Shown: positions 1 through 9,771, numbered from the stretch's first letter. The stretch is 58,899 nucleotides of DNA from Desulfuromonas acetexigens (GCF_900111775.1 NZ_FOJJ01000008.1:1-58899); one strand, 5' to 3'. Program-made: numbers and translations. Notes: generated from the letters alone by a model not told the origin.

Positions 1-2
1 TT

Positions 3-314
3 CAGAGCCGCAGCTACGATGCGCTGGTCGCCCATACGACGATTGTTTTCTCCCGCTATATCATGCTGGAGGTTGCCCGGCGCACGCACAACGATCCGCG
101 CACCCTGGGAACCTTGTTTCATGCCGGATGCGATGAGTTGAGGCAGGTCAGTTTTGCCGAAGCACTCCGACTGCTCTTGAGCCATCTGGAGCAGGGATTG
201 AAGGCCTTCGCCGAACTCCCGACCGCCTCGCTAAGGGGGATGCTGGAGGACTTCATGGCCCAGATACCGGCCTTGTTACGACGAGCAACGCTACTTCCGG
301 CCCATGTCTTTTGA
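3..314 (+). CDS. IS4-like transposase, C-terminal fragment (cut by window edge)
   Basis: The frame is open from the first bases and ends at a stop at 312-314, giving about 103 C-terminal residues. The in-frame Met at 63 is internal, because the upstream codons continue the same conserved stretch (SYDALVAHTTIVFSRYIML). This tyrosine/arginine-rich block and the following helix are typical of the C-terminus of IS4-type DDE transposases, downstream of the last catalytic acidic residue. None of the catalytic residues is in the window. A short palindrome (331-347) follows the stop, but the terminal inverted repeat cannot be identified without the other end. Family assignment is from recalled similarity; an unclassified IS relative is possible. 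Confidence 0.7.
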   Translation, partial: QSRSYDALVAHTTIVFSRYIMLEVARRTHNDPRTLGTLFHAGCDELRQVSFAEALRLLLSHLEQGLKAFAELPTASLRGMLEDFMAQIPALLRRATLLPAHVF

Positions 315-619
315 AAGATCATCTTGATTTCAGGGCCTTAGGCCCTGTCATACTGCTGCGAAAGTTGAGTTACTTATCTCCCTACCCTTCGGCCCCGACT
401 TGCCCCATTTAGCCGCAGAAAGCCAAGGCTACAATTTTTTTACCACGCGAGTCAGGTCAATTCTCAAGCAGTCCCGATTTTCGACCTATCCCCCCGCAAC
501 GCATAAGCCCACGCCAATCTATCCCGGCCGGCATAGCCCGTCAAGTCGGGGATTTACCTAATTTTTATCCTCCCCCTTCCATGCGGTTCGCTTCGCTCAC
601 CGGCATCCTACAGACCTCC
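315..619. other. Gene-free stretch after the transposase, with a hairpin at 331-347
   Basis: No coding region is supported here. A perfect 7-bp stem (CAGGGCC / GGCCCTG, 3-base loop) lies at 331-347, 17 bases after the transposase stop. It could be part of the insertion-sequence end or a weak terminator. The rest, up to the stop codon of the threonine dehydrogenase gene on the other strand, shows nothing recognisable. Confidence 0.5.
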
Positions 620-1660
620 TCACTCCCACTCCAGCACGACCTTCCCCGATTCTCCCGAGCGCATGACCGCGAAGCCTTTTGCGAAGTCGTCGATGGCGAA
701 GCGGTGGGTGATGATGGGGGTGGGGTCGAGGCCGGCTTGGACGAGGCTGGCCATTTTGTACCAGGTTTCGAACATCTCGCGGCCGTAGATGCCTTTGAGG
801 GTCAATCCCTTAAAAACGACCTGGCTCCAGTCGACGGCCATGGTGCCGGGGGGGATGCCGAGCAGGGCGAGTTTGCCGCCGTGGTTGATGGTGTCGAGCA
901 TCTGCGCCAACGCCGCCGGGGCGCCGGACATCTCCAGGCCGACATCGAAGCCTTCGCTCATGCCGAGGTTGGCCATCACCTCGCGCAGGGATTCCCGATC
1001 GACCCGCACCGTGCGGGTGGCGCCGAGGCGTTCGGCCAGGGCCAGGCGGTAGGGGTTGACGTCGGTGACGACCACATGCCGGGCACCGGCGTGGCGGGCG
1101 ACGGCGGCGGCCATGGCGCCGATGGGACCGGCGCCGGTGATGAGCACGTCCTCGCCGACCAGATCGAAGGAGAGCGCGGTGTGTACGGCGTTGCCGAGGG
1201 GATCGAAGATCACCGCCTGCTCGTCGCTGATGGAGTCGGGCAGTTTGAAGGCGTTGACCGCCGGGATCACCAGATATTCGGCGAAGGCGCCGGGGCGGTT
1301 GACGCCGACGCCGACGCTGTTGCGGCAGAGGTGGCGGCGTCCGGCCCGGCAGTTGCGGCAGTGGCCGCAGGTGACATGCCCCTCGCCGGTGACCCGGTCG
1401 CCGAGTTCGAAGCCGCTCACCTCCTGGCCGATGCCGGCGACGACGCCGACGTATTCGTGGCCGATGATCATCGGCACCGGGATGGTCTTGCGCGCCCACT
1501 CGTCCCAGCCATCGATATGCACGTCGGTGCCGCAGATGGCGGTTTTACGGATTTTGATGAGCAGGTCGTTGTGCCCCATTTCCGGCAGCGGCGCCCGGTG
1601 CAGTTCCAGTCCCGGCCCCGGGGCGAGCTTGCCGAGGGCCTTCATCGTCGTTGGCGTCAT
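620..1660 (-). CDS. tdh: L-threonine 3-dehydrogenase
   Basis: Zinc-dependent medium-chain dehydrogenase of 346 aa that oxidises L-threonine to 2-amino-3-ketobutyrate with NAD+, in the cytoplasm. Visible hallmarks in order: the catalytic zinc region [15 protein letters not shown] and IIGHEYVG, the four-cysteine structural zinc lobe [15 protein letters not shown], and the nucleotide-binding [11 protein letters not shown]. Length matches the family (about 341 aa). The ATG at 1660 overlaps the kbl stop (ATGA, 1657-1660), so the two genes are translationally coupled; kbl takes the unstable product directly. A longer in-frame open stretch upstream of this ATG is only the shadow of kbl. Confidence 0.95.
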   Translation of the reverse strand: MTPTTMKALGKLAPGPGLELHRAPLPEMGHNDLLIKIRKTAICGTDVHIDGWDEWARKTIPVPMIIGHEYVGVVAGIGQEVSGFELGDRVTGEGHVTCGHCRNCRAGRRHLCRNSVGVGVNRPGAFAEYLVIPAVNAFKLPDSISDEQAVIFDPLGNAVHTALSFDLVGEDVLITGAGPIGAMAAAVARHAGARHVVVTDVNPYRLALAERLGATRTVRVDRESLREVMANLGMSEGFDVGLEMSGAPAALAQMLDTINHGGKLALLGIPPGTMAVDWSQVVFKGLTLKGIYGREMFETWYKMASLVQAGLDPTPIITHRFAIDDFAKGFAVMRSGESGKVVLEWE

Positions 1661-2847
1661 GAAATCACCCCCAGTTCCCGGCCGACGCGGGCAAAGGCGG
1701 CGACGGCGGCATCGAGTTGTTCGCGGTTGTGGGCGGCGGACATCTGGGTACGAATGCGCGCCTGCCCTTTCGGCACCACGGGAAAGGAAAAAGCGACGAC
1801 AAAAATTCCCTCCTCCAGCAGCCGCGCCGCCATCCGGCTCGCCAGATGCGCGTCGCCGATCAGCACCGGGATGATCGGGTGCTCGGCCCCGGCCAAAGAG
1901 AAACCGGCCGCCTGCATCCGCTCGCGGAAATAGCGGCTGTTCTCGCGCAGGCGCAGCCGCAGGTCGTCGCCGTCTTCGAGCAGATCGAGCACCCGCAGCG
2001 AGGCGGCAACGACCGCCGGGGCCAGAGCGTTGGAGAAGAGATGGGGGCGGGAGCGCTGCCGCAGCCAGTCGACCAGCTCCCGTCGTCCGGCGGTGTAGCC
2101 CCCGCTCGCCCCGCCCAGGGCCTTGCCGAGGGTGCCGGTGAGGATGTCGATACGCCCGAGCAGGCCGTGGTGCTCGTGGCTGCCGCGTCCCTTGGCGCCG
2201 AGGACGCCGACGCCGTGGGAGTCGTCGACCATCAGCAGGGCATCGTAGCGCTCGGCCAGGTCGACCAGGCACGGCAACTCGGCGATGTCGCCGTCCATGG
2301 AGAAGACCCCGTCCGTGGCAATGAGCCGGAAGCGGGCGTCGCGGCTCTGGCGCAGGGCTTCTTCGAGCTCAGCCAGGTCGTTGTGGGCATAGCGCAGCCG
2401 TTTCGCCCGGCAGAGGCGAATACCGTCGATGATGCTGGCGTGGTTGAGGGCGTCGCTGATGACCGCGTCTCGCTCATCGAGCAGGGTCTCGAAGAGGCCG
2501 CCGTTGGCGTCGAAGCAGGAGGAATAGAGGATGGCCGCCTCGCAGCCGAGAAAGGCGGCGAGGCGCCGCTCCAGTTCCAGGTGAGCATCCTGGGTGCCGC
2601 AGATGAAGCGCACCGAGGCCATACCGAAGCCGCGTTCGTCGAGGCCCCGTTTGGCCGCCGCGAGCAGTTCGGGATGATCGGCCAGCCCCAGATAGTTGTT
2701 GGCACAGAGGTTGAGCAGTTCCCCCCCGCCGCCGATCCGGACCCGCGCCGCCTGGGGGGAAGCCAGAGGGCGTTCCTCCTTGTACAGCCCCTCCCCCCGC
2801 AAATCCTCAAGCTGATTATGGAGATATTCGTAGAATGAGTGACTCAT
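1657..2847 (-). CDS. kbl: Glycine C-acetyltransferase (2-amino-3-ketobutyrate CoA ligase)
   Basis: PLP-dependent alpha-oxoamine synthase family, 396 aa, the usual length. It cleaves 2-amino-3-ketobutyrate with CoA to glycine and acetyl-CoA, completing threonine degradation begun by Tdh. The PLP-binding lysine is in [15 protein letters not shown], and the conserved [10 protein letters not shown] block precedes it. Start is the ATG at 2847, preceded on the minus strand by a strong GGGAGGG Shine-Dalgarno. First gene of a kbl-tdh operon read leftwards; the 4-base ATGA overlap at 1657-1660 indicates coupling. Confidence 0.95.
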   Translation of the reverse strand: MSHSFYEYLHNQLEDLRGEGLYKEERPLASPQAARVRIGGGGELLNLCANNYLGLADHPELLAAAKRGLDERGFGMASVRFICGTQDAHLELERRLAAFLGCEAAILYSSCFDANGGLFETLLDERDAVISDALNHASIIDGIRLCRAKRLRYAHNDLAELEEALRQSRDARFRLIATDGVFSMDGDIAELPCLVDLAERYDALLMVDDSHGVGVLGAKGRGSHEHHGLLGRIDILTGTLGKALGGASGGYTAGRRELVDWLRQRSRPHLFSNALAPAVVAASLRVLDLLEDGDDLRLRLRENSRYFRERMQAAGFSLAGAEHPIIPVLIGDAHLASRMAARLLEEGIFVVAFSFPVVPKGQARIRTQMSAAHNREQLDAAVAAFARVGRELGVIS

Positions 2848-2950
2848 GAGCCCTCCCCTTCGCGTGTGCCGTCAATCTTAACCGAGGATGGCGCTCTGAC
2901 AAGAAGCGATCGCGAGCCACGGCCGGCTCCCCTCGCCGCTCCGGCGGAGG

Positions 2951-2979
2951 TTGGCAGAACCCTCCTTTTGTGGTCTAAT
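2951..2979 (+). promoter_or_regulatory. Candidate sigma-70 promoter for the ChaN-like gene
   Basis: TTGGCA (2951-2956), 17-base spacer, TCTAAT (2974-2979). Predicted transcript start near 2987, about 30 bases before the ATG at 3019. It lies in the 171-base divergent gap between kbl and the ChaN-like gene. Confidence 0.5.
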
Positions 2980-3018
2980 CCTTCCAGTCGATTTCGCCAC
3001 ACTTTTGAGGAGACCCGC

Positions 3019-4263
3019 ATGTTTTCTATCCGTAGCCTCTCTCTTTTGCTGCTCACCCTTGCCCTTTGCGCCTGCGCGCCGAAAACCATGACCGCCAATC
3101 CCGAACAGCCCTATCCCCTGCCCCGGGAACCGCAACTGGGGCAAATCGTGCACCTGCCCACCGGCGTTCTCGTCGACGAGGCGCGCATGCAGGCCATCGC
3201 CGGCGACGCCCGTATCGTCTATGTCGGCGAAACCCACGACAACCCCGCTTCACACCGCCAGCAGGTGGCGCTGCTGCGTGCTCTGGCCGAGCGCCATCCG
3301 GGGAAGATCGCCCTCGGCATGGAGATGTTCGTCCCCTCCCAGCAGCCGATTCTCGACCGCTGGAGCGCCGGGAAACTTTCGGAGAAGGAGTTTCTCAAGG
3401 AATCGCGCTGGTACGAAACCTGGCGCATGGATTTCGACTATTACCGGGAACTGCTCGAACTCGCCCGGGATCTGCGGATTCCGCTGATCGGACTCAACGC
3501 CGAGAAGAGCCTGGTCGCGGCGGTGCGGGCCAAGCCGACGGCGGAACTGACGGAGGCAGAGCAACGGCAGGTGCCGGAGATGGATCTTGACGATCCCTAC
3601 CAGAAGGCCATGACCGAGGCGATTCTCGGCGACCACGGCAAGCACGGCGCGATTCCGGCGGACGGCTTTCATCGCGTCCAAACCCTGTGGGACGAAACCA
3701 TGGCAGCAAGCGTTGTCCGCTACCTGAGCGACCCGGATCACGCCGACCACCGATTGATGGTGGTCGCCGGGGGGAACCATGTGCGCTACGGCTTCGGCAT
3801 CCCGCGCCGAGTCTTTCGCCGCCTGCCGACCTCCTACGTCCTCGTCGGCAGCACCGAAATCGTCGTCCCCGCGGATAAAAAAGACCGGCTGATGAATGTC
3901 AAAAAGCCCAAATTCCCCATGGTTCCCTACGATTTTCTCCTCTTCACCGAATACGAGGATCTCGGCAAGCAGGAGGTCAAGCTCGGGGTGATGCTCGGGG
4001 AGGGAGAAGACGGCGTGGTCGTCGAGGGGGTCATGCCCGCCTCGGTGGGGGAAACTGCCGGGCTGCAAAAAGACGACCGGATTCTCGCCATCGACGGCGA
4101 GCCCGTGGCGGAAAATTTCGACCTTATTTATGAGGTAAAACGCAAAAAGCCGGGGGATCGCTCGACCCTGAAGATTCGACGCGGCGAGGAAGAGCTGGAC
4201 GTCCCCGTGGAATTCGTGCTGCCTCCGGCAGGCGATCCGCACGGGGGAATGCCGAAAAAATAG
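3019..4263 (+). CDS. ChaN/Tiki-like lipoprotein with C-terminal PDZ domain
   Basis: 414-aa predicted lipoprotein. The start at 3019 follows a GAGGAGA Shine-Dalgarno and gives a textbook signal peptide with lipobox (LALCACAPK, lipidated Cys near residue 18-20). Residues about 50-300 match the haem-uptake ChaN (DUF399) fold, with the GETHDNPASH motif and MEMF block; in known members these bind haem or act as a Tiki-like peptidase scaffold. Residues about 320-400 form a PDZ domain (GVMPASVGETAGLQKDDRI, then IDGEPV). The ChaN-PDZ fusion suggests partner-peptide binding at the envelope. The next gene also ends in a PDZ domain. Exact substrate unknown. Confidence 0.8.
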   Translation: MFSIRSLSLLLLTLALCACAPKTMTANPEQPYPLPREPQLGQIVHLPTGVLVDEARMQAIAGDARIVYVGETHDNPASHRQQVALLRALAERHPGKIALGMEMFVPSQQPILDRWSAGKLSEKEFLKESRWYETWRMDFDYYRELLELARDLRIPLIGLNAEKSLVAAVRAKPTAELTEAEQRQVPEMDLDDPYQKAMTEAILGDHGKHGAIPADGFHRVQTLWDETMAASVVRYLSDPDHADHRLMVVAGGNHVRYGFGIPRRVFRRLPTSYVLVGSTEIVVPADKKDRLMNVKKPKFPMVPYDFLLFTEYEDLGKQEVKLGVMLGEGEDGVVVEGVMPASVGETAGLQKDDRILAIDGEPVAENFDLIYEVKRKKPGDRSTLKIRRGEEELDVPVEFVLPPAGDPHGGMPKK

Positions 4264-4275
4264 AGGTATCCCGCC

Positions 4276-4303
4276 GTAGGGGCGCAGCATGCTGCGCCCC
4301 TAC
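4276..4303. repeat. REP-like perfect palindrome (family 1, copy 1)
   Basis: Perfect 28-bp palindrome centred on GCATGC, reading GTAGGGGCGCAGC then its complement. It sits 12 bases after the ChaN-like stop and is a strong hairpin on either strand. Related copies: 39212-39239, 49443-49508 (double), 51057-51084, and a half copy at 15935-15946. One strand of the palindrome encodes MLRPY, which gives false upstream starts to genes that follow it. Confidence 0.9.
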
Positions 4304-4378
4304 AAAACAACGCCCACCCATGCCTCATCACACCCCGATGCGGTTCCTGTCGTCACCGCATCCTACACCGGGGAAATC

Positions 4379-6232
4379 ATGCCGACGCTACCGCGCCGCC
4401 TCATCCTTGGCCTGCTCCTGATCCTCTTCGTCGCCTGGCCCGTTTGCGCCGAAGAGGTGATTGATCCTTATCGTTTCTTCGCCGCCCACTACGAGGCGAT
4501 GGGCGGGTTGGAGCGCTTCAAGCGGATCAACTCCGGCTGGAGCGTCGGCACGGTCCGCTACGATGGGCTGGAGGGTACTTTTGAGGCATGGGCGGAGAAA
4601 CCGCTGCGTTACCGGCTCGATGAGGATTTCGGCATCATCCGCCAGAGCGAGGGGGATGACGGCAATCTGCGCTGGCGCCGGGATACCAACGGCCAGGTCG
4701 AGGAAGTGCGGGATGAGGAGACCCTGAAGCGCCGCCGGATCGCCGAACTGCTGGAAAATTTCGAACATCTGAACCCCGACTCCCCCTGGTTCACCCTGAG
4801 CGACGCAGGGCTCGCCGAGGTGGAGGGCGTGCCCTGTCGGGTGTTTCGCCTGGAGAACCGCATCAACAGCGACGTCAGCCGCTTCTTCATCGCTCTCGAC
4901 GATCTGCGGGTGGTGAAGACCGTCGACACGGAGCCGGACGTGGAGGTTCACACCCGTTACCACGACTACCGGCGCATCGACGGCCTGCGCCTCCCCTTCC
5001 GCCAGGTCGCGGATATCCACCCCCGCAACAAGCGACGGGAAATCGCCATCACCGCCCAGCGCATCAATCCAACCGTGGACCGGCGGCGCTTCGCCAAACC
5101 CGCGCCGGCAACGGGCGCCATCGGCTTTCCCGCCGACGACCGGGCCGAAAATATCCCCTTTCACTTCAGCGAAAATCTCATCTACCTGCCGGTCACCCTT
5201 AATGGCGACACCCGCTGGTGGATTCTCGACAGCGGCGCCTCCATGTCGGTGATCGACGCCGAATACGCCGAAAGTCTCGGCCTCAAACTTGTGGGGAGCA
5301 TCGGCGGCTTCGGCTTCGGCGACCTCTTCACCCTCGCCTTCGTGCGCCTGCCTCCCTGCCGGGTGGGGAAACTCACCCTGCCGGCGCAGACCATCCACGC
5401 CTACAAGGGACTCGCCGAAAGCAGTTACGAGCCGGTACGCGTCGGCATTCTCGGCTACGATTTCCTCTCCCGCTTCGTCACCCGCATCGATTACGCCCGC
5501 CGCACGGTCTCCTTCTATCGCCCGGAAAGCTTCGTCTACCGGGGCACCGGCAAAGTCGTCGACGCCCCCCTCAAGTACCGCACCTTCTCCCTGCCGGCGA
5601 GGGTCGACGATCTTCCCGAGGGCCGTTTCAGCCTCGACCTCGGTTCCCATCGCAGTTCGCTGCACCATCCCTTCGCCGCCCGCCACGGCCTGCTGAAACG
5701 GCCGGGGGTGGAGACGGTCAGCAAAGGGATGGCGGGTTTCAGTTTCGAAACCTTGAGTGCTTTCGAGCGGATGGAGATCGCCGGCTTCGTCATCGACCGG
5801 CCGCTCCTGACCATCCCCGACGAGGCCGGGCCGGGGACGGCGGCGGTGGGGGAGTTGGCCGGCAACCTCGGCAACTCGCTGCTGCGCCATTTCGTCCTCA
5901 CCCTCGATTACGGCAAGCAGCAGGTGATGATCGAACCGGGCACCGAGTTCAACGGGACCTTTCCCGAAGATCGCAGCGGGCTGCTCGTCGGCCAGGGGGA
6001 GGACGGCGGGCCGATGGTCTCTTTCGTGGCGGCGGGGACACCGGCCCAGGAGGCGGGATTTGTCGCCGGCGATGTCATCGCGGCGGTTGATGGCCGACCG
6101 GTGGCCGAGTATGGCGGGGTGCTGCCCATCCGAGAACTGTTGCGGCAAGCGCCGGGGACGCGGCTCGATTTCACCCTGCTGCGGCAAGGGCGGCAGTTTC
6201 ATATCGAACTGGTCTTGCGGGAGATTTTTTGA
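4379..6232 (+). CDS. Retropepsin-like aspartyl protease with C-terminal PDZ domain
   Basis: 617-aa exported protein. Start at 4379 gives a signal peptide (about residues 1-24, cleaving after CAEE-type residues); the upstream in-frame extension comes from the REP palindrome. Residues about 25-240 resemble an outer-membrane-lipoprotein-like sensor fold. A retropepsin core follows, with the catalytic WILDSGASMSVID and a second half with FSLDLGSHRSS, so both lobes of a single-chain pseudo-dimer are present; the second is DLGS rather than DTGS. The end (about residues 525-617) is a PDZ domain (FVAAGTPAQEAGFVAGDVI). Probably a periplasmic or envelope peptidase, in tandem with the PDZ-bearing ChaN-like lipoprotein. 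Substrate unknown. Confidence 0.75.
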   Translation: MPTLPRRLILGLLLILFVAWPVCAEEVIDPYRFFAAHYEAMGGLERFKRINSGWSVGTVRYDGLEGTFEAWAEKPLRYRLDEDFGIIRQSEGDDGNLRWRRDTNGQVEEVRDEETLKRRRIAELLENFEHLNPDSPWFTLSDAGLAEVEGVPCRVFRLENRINSDVSRFFIALDDLRVVKTVDTEPDVEVHTRYHDYRRIDGLRLPFRQVADIHPRNKRREIAITAQRINPTVDRRRFAKPAPATGAIGFPADDRAENIPFHFSENLIYLPVTLNGDTRWWILDSGASMSVIDAEYAESLGLKLVGSIGGFGFGDLFTLAFVRLPPCRVGKLTLPAQTIHAYKGLAESSYEPVRVGILGYDFLSRFVTRIDYARRTVSFYRPESFVYRGTGKVVDAPLKYRTFSLPARVDDLPEGRFSLDLGSHRSSLHHPFAARHGLLKRPGVETVSKGMAGFSFETLSAFERMEIAGFVIDRPLLTIPDEAGPGTAAVGELAGNLGNSLLRHFVLTLDYGKQQVMIEPGTEFNGTFPEDRSGLLVGQGEDGGPMVSFVAAGTPAQEAGFVAGDVIAAVDGRPVAEYGGVLPIRELLRQAPGTRLDFTLLRQGRQFHIELVLREIF

Positions 6233-6284
6233 CGGGATGAGGTAAAAGAGAGGAACAGGGTTTCATCAACAAGGAGAGAACACC

Positions 6285-6752
6285 ATGCGTTTATGCAAAT
6301 GGATACTGATGCTGGCGGCGATACTTTTTCTGGGGGGATGCCTGGCTATGAGCCCCGGTTTTGAAACACCGACGGTGGGGCTCAAGTCCTTCCGTTTCCT
6401 CCCCTCCGACGGGGGCGTGCCGCGCTTTGAAATCGGCCTGCACGTGGTCAACCCGAACCGCTCGGCACTCAAACTGGAAGGGATCGTCTATTCGGTGGTC
6501 CTGGCCGGGCACAAGGTCATCACCGGCGCTTCCGCCGACCTGCCGGTCATCGACGCCTACAGCGAGGGGGATGTCACCCTGACGGCGACCGCCGACCTGT
6601 TGCGCAGCATCGGCCTCTTCTCCTCCCTGTTCAAAAATCCGCAAAAGCCTTTCAGCTACGATCTGGAAGCGCAACTGGACATCGGTCGCCTGCACCCGCG
6701 GATCAAAATCCATGAAAAAGGGGAAATCTCCCTGCAGGACGCGGCGAAATAA
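6285..6752 (+). CDS. LEA14-like (WHy domain) lipoprotein
   Basis: 155-aa predicted lipoprotein: signal peptide with lipobox LFLGGCLAM (Cys near residue 19), then one LEA type 2/WHy beta-sandwich with the typical VPRFEIGLHVVNPNRSALKLEGIVYSV pattern (quoted as its two halves VPRFEIGLHVVNPNR and SALKLEGIVYSV). Such proteins are desiccation or stress-linked in plants; in bacteria they are periplasmic proteins of unclear role. Good AAGGAGAG Shine-Dalgarno before the ATG. It may be in one transcript with the aspartyl protease, 52 bases upstream. Confidence 0.8.
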   Translation: MRLCKWILMLAAILFLGGCLAMSPGFETPTVGLKSFRFLPSDGGVPRFEIGLHVVNPNRSALKLEGIVYSVVLAGHKVITGASADLPVIDAYSEGDVTLTATADLLRSIGLFSSLFKNPQKPFSYDLEAQLDIGRLHPRIKIHEKGEISLQDAAK

Positions 6753-6756
6753 GGGC

Positions 6757-8169
6757 TCAGGTCGACTCTTCGGCCATCACCCGCACCAGCGTCCGACGCA
6801 GTTCGGGGCGCAGGGCGTCCCTCTTGCCGGTTTCCCCTTGGCGCAGAGCGGCGAGGAAGCTTTCGAAAAGGCGGCGGCGCTCACGATCCCAGCCCGCCGT
6901 CAGCCCCTGTTTCCCTTCGGGGAGGGCCAGGGTCGGACTTTCGCGGCGGGCGTGGGCCCAGTTGCTGACACACTGGAAGTAGATGAGGGCGCGGTCAAGC
7001 AGGACAAACATCAGCTGCGGATTTTTCAGGGGGCCGACCTGGATGCGGCAACCGCCCAACTCCCGGGAGAATGGGCCGATATCGACCTTGAGCCGTGACA
7101 GGGGGCGGGTACCCGACCAGCCGGCAAGAGCGCCGAGCGCCCCGGCGCCGAGGGTGAAGACGCCGAAGCTGATACCGGCGGCGGCCACGTCGAGGGCCGC
7201 GCCGGTCGCCGCACCGACCGTGGCCAGGGCGATGCTCAGCTGCTTGCGGGTCAGGCCCAGCGCCTCCCAGGTCTCCTCGGAAAAAAGATCCTGCGCCGCC
7301 ACCGTTTCGGCGGCGAGGTCGACAGCGAAGACGTTGTGCAGAAAACGCCCCTTGAGCTCCCTCCGGCAGGCCTCTTCGAGCCGGGCGAGCTTCTTTTGAA
7401 ACTCTACCGTGAGCCGTTCGCGCACCCGCTCACGTTCCCCTTCCTCCTCCGCGCGGCTGATCTCTTCCAGCGTCAGGGTCAGCGCCTTTTCCAACATAAG
7501 CAAGATGGCATCGGCGCAGGCTTCCAGGCGTCCGTTCCAGTCCTCCCTGAGGGCCGTCACCACCCGCTTGAGGGGCGCGCCCCATTCCTGCTCGATGTGC
7601 CGCAACGCCTCCAGCAACTCGATCCGCTCGCGAAAGGTCGCCCGGTGGGCGTTGAACTGAAGATTGACGTTAAAAGTCTTGGCGAAGGCCGCCTTCCACT
7701 CGTCGAGATAAGCGGTCTCGTCGCTTTTGGCGTTGATTACCGCCATGCGCGGCCGTCCGGTGAGGCGCAATATCTCCATTTCCGCCTCGTCGTTGGCCCG
7801 CGGGGGGCGCGAGCCGTCGACCACGTAGATGATCCCGGCGTTATCCAAGAGCGGCTGCAACAGCTCGCATTCGTCGGCGAAGCGGGGATCTTCCCGGTGC
7901 AGGCGGATGAAATCCTCCAGCAGGCGCCCCGGTGGACCGGAATAGCTCTTCATCCAGCGCAAGGTCGGCAGCGGCATCTGGAAGCCGGGGGTGTCGACGA
8001 AACGGGCCAGCGGCTCGCCGTCGAGGGTGATGGCGTAGCTCACGCAGCGGCGAGTTTCCCCGGGCACCGCGCTGATCGGGACGAAATCGTCCTCGGTCAG
8101 GGTCGAAACGACGGAGGATTTGCCTTCGTTGGGATGACCCATCACGGCAAAGACGGGAACCTCAGTCAT
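6757..8169 (-). CDS. DUF3482 GTPase
   Basis: 470-aa GTP-binding protein. The N-terminus has a Walker A/G1 in GHPNEGKSSVVSTL, a G3-type DTPGFQMP and a NAKSD motif in place of NKxD. A DUF3482-type helical region follows, with a coiled-coil around residues 215-260 (EEISRAEEEGERERVRERL). Near residues 320-360 there are two hydrophobic glycine/alanine-rich segments that may insert into the membrane. It overlaps the upstream DUF2868 gene by 8 bases, so the two are coupled. In known genomes DUF3482 and DUF2868 proteins occur as a pair of unknown function; a membrane-linked dynamin-like role is only an inference. Confidence 0.85.
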   Translation of the reverse strand: MTEVPVFAVMGHPNEGKSSVVSTLTEDDFVPISAVPGETRRCVSYAITLDGEPLARFVDTPGFQMPLPTLRWMKSYSGPPGRLLEDFIRLHREDPRFADECELLQPLLDNAGIIYVVDGSRPPRANDEAEMEILRLTGRPRMAVINAKSDETAYLDEWKAAFAKTFNVNLQFNAHRATFRERIELLEALRHIEQEWGAPLKRVVTALREDWNGRLEACADAILLMLEKALTLTLEEISRAEEEGERERVRERLTVEFQKKLARLEEACRRELKGRFLHNVFAVDLAAETVAAQDLFSEETWEALGLTRKQLSIALATVGAATGAALDVAAAGISFGVFTLGAGALGALAGWSGTRPLSRLKVDIGPFSRELGGCRIQVGPLKNPQLMFVLLDRALIYFQCVSNWAHARRESPTLALPEGKQGLTAGWDRERRRLFESFLAALRQGETGKRDALRPELRRTLVRVMAEEST

Positions 8170-9688
8170 GGGCGGACCTCCAGTTGCGAACCAGGAGCGC
8201 GCCGTCGCCGAGGGTGGCGAGACGGCCGCGCCAGATAGCGAATTCCTGCGCGGGGGTCGGCATCCTGGCGCCCTCCCCGCCGTCGCGACCGACCAGCACC
8301 AGGGTCAGCAGCCGCTCCTTGCCGAGGGCGCGGCGCAGCGCTTTGAGATATTCGAGGGTGGCGGTGATGCAGGGCTGCCAGCCTTCGAGCACCAGCACCG
8401 GCGAAATTTCCGTCGGTTCCGCCGCCAGCGCCGCCAACACCGCGGCATCCTCCTCTTCATCGAGCCGCACCGCCTCGATCCCCGTCACCTCGCCGCAAAA
8501 CTGCTCCGCCAGCGCCGCGCGCCAGGCTTCCGCCCGTCCCTCCGCCAGCAGTTCTTCGGGGATCAGCACCCGCAGCCGAAACAGTTCCGGTTCGGGGGAC
8601 GTCTCCACATAGTCCGCCAAGGGGGCGGGCCCGCCGACTGGAGTATTCTCCTTGCCGATCCGCATTTGCCCCTGGCGCATGCGCCGCAGCAGCGCCTCGC
8701 AGCGGGCATCAGTGAAGGCGAGGCGGCCCTTGGCGCGGGCGCTGCCGAAGAGGGCGACGGCGAGAAGCAGCAGACGGGGAAGAAAGGCATAGACGAGAAT
8801 CGCCCAGAGGAGGAAATACCACCAGGCCTGAAGATCGGCGTTGGCCAGATGTTCCAGACCCTCCTTGAGAAAGACCCGCGAGCCTTCGACCTGCGCCAGG
8901 GTCGGATGGGAACGGGGGGGCTCCGCCAGCGCCGACCAGGGCCAGGCGATCCACGTCGCCAGCCGGTAGACCTGCTCGGCGGAAACCTGGGCCGTAGTCT
9001 GCCAGCTGAAGGCGAGATCGGCGACCCAGCCGCGCAGCAGCACCGTCAGCCACAGGCCGAGAGCGAAACCGAGCCCGGCAAGCTGCATCCAGGCGAAGAT
9101 CAGCCGACTCAAAATCCCGGCATGCAGGCTCCCCCGGGCGCGCAGACTGCCCCAGACCGAGGCGCCCTGCCCCTTCCCGGCCAGGAACCGGCCCAGCCGG
9201 GTAAAGAGGGCGCCGGTCAGGGCGGTGACGACGGGACCGGAAACATCCCCGCCCGTCAGACGCCGCGCCAGGGGCAGGAAGGCCGAGGCCAGGGCCAGCA
9301 GAAAGGGGAGAAGAACAAGCAGCAGAAGCGCGACGAATAGATTGATCGGCCGGGCACCGGCATAGCTCAGCACCCCCCAGGCCAGTCCCGCGCCGGAGAT
9401 CAGGGCGCCGCCGAAGAGAAGCAGCGGGAGCAACCGGACCAGCGCGGCCACGGCGGCGCCGGGAAGCCCACCCTCCCCGCGCGCCAGCGCCGCGTCCCGC
9501 CGCAGTTCCAGCCAGCGCCGCAACAGCACGCGCCGGGGCAGCGGCGGCGATTGCTGCAGACGGCCGCGATAGAGTTCCCGGTCGCGAACGGCGAGATCCT
9601 CCTCGTCGGCCTCGGCATCCCGGCCGAGAAAATATTCCAGATCGGCCAGCGCGGCGAGATCCCAATCTTCTTGTTTTTGTTTTGCCAT
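8162..9688 (-). CDS. DUF2868 membrane protein, partner of the GTPase
   Basis: 508 aa from the ATG at 9688, which has a GGGGA Shine-Dalgarno; a TTG six codons upstream (9706) is less likely. The N-terminal 75 residues are soluble and charged. At least four transmembrane segments follow (around residues 85-115, 120-145, 195-225 and 285-310). The C-terminal half is a Rossmann-like cytoplasmic domain (LRVLIPEELLAEGRAEAW, SPVLVLEGWQPCI, LTLVLVGRDGG) seen in DUF2868 proteins. It is expected to act with the downstream GTPase, with which it shares an ATGA-type overlap. Function not known. Confidence 0.8.
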   Translation of the reverse strand: MAKQKQEDWDLAALADLEYFLGRDAEADEEDLAVRDRELYRGRLQQSPPLPRRVLLRRWLELRRDAALARGEGGLPGAAVAALVRLLPLLLFGGALISGAGLAWGVLSYAGARPINLFVALLLLVLLPFLLALASAFLPLARRLTGGDVSGPVVTALTGALFTRLGRFLAGKGQGASVWGSLRARGSLHAGILSRLIFAWMQLAGLGFALGLWLTVLLRGWVADLAFSWQTTAQVSAEQVYRLATWIAWPWSALAEPPRSHPTLAQVEGSRVFLKEGLEHLANADLQAWWYFLLWAILVYAFLPRLLLLAVALFGSARAKGRLAFTDARCEALLRRMRQGQMRIGKENTPVGGPAPLADYVETSPEPELFRLRVLIPEELLAEGRAEAWRAALAEQFCGEVTGIEAVRLDEEEDAAVLAALAAEPTEISPVLVLEGWQPCITATLEYLKALRRALGKERLLTLVLVGRDGGEGARMPTPAQEFAIWRGRLATLGDGALLVRNWRSAHD

Positions 9689-9771
9689 CAAATCCCCAGA
9701 ACCCAAAAGACACCTTGTCTAGATGAAACAACATACATTATGCCATCCGTACCCGCACCCTGCCCACCGCA

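Noticed and set aside
2951-2972. Possible sigma-54 promoter (TTGGCA...TTTTG)
   Set aside because: The -12 element lacks the GC at the required spacing; the sigma-70 reading of the same region fits better.
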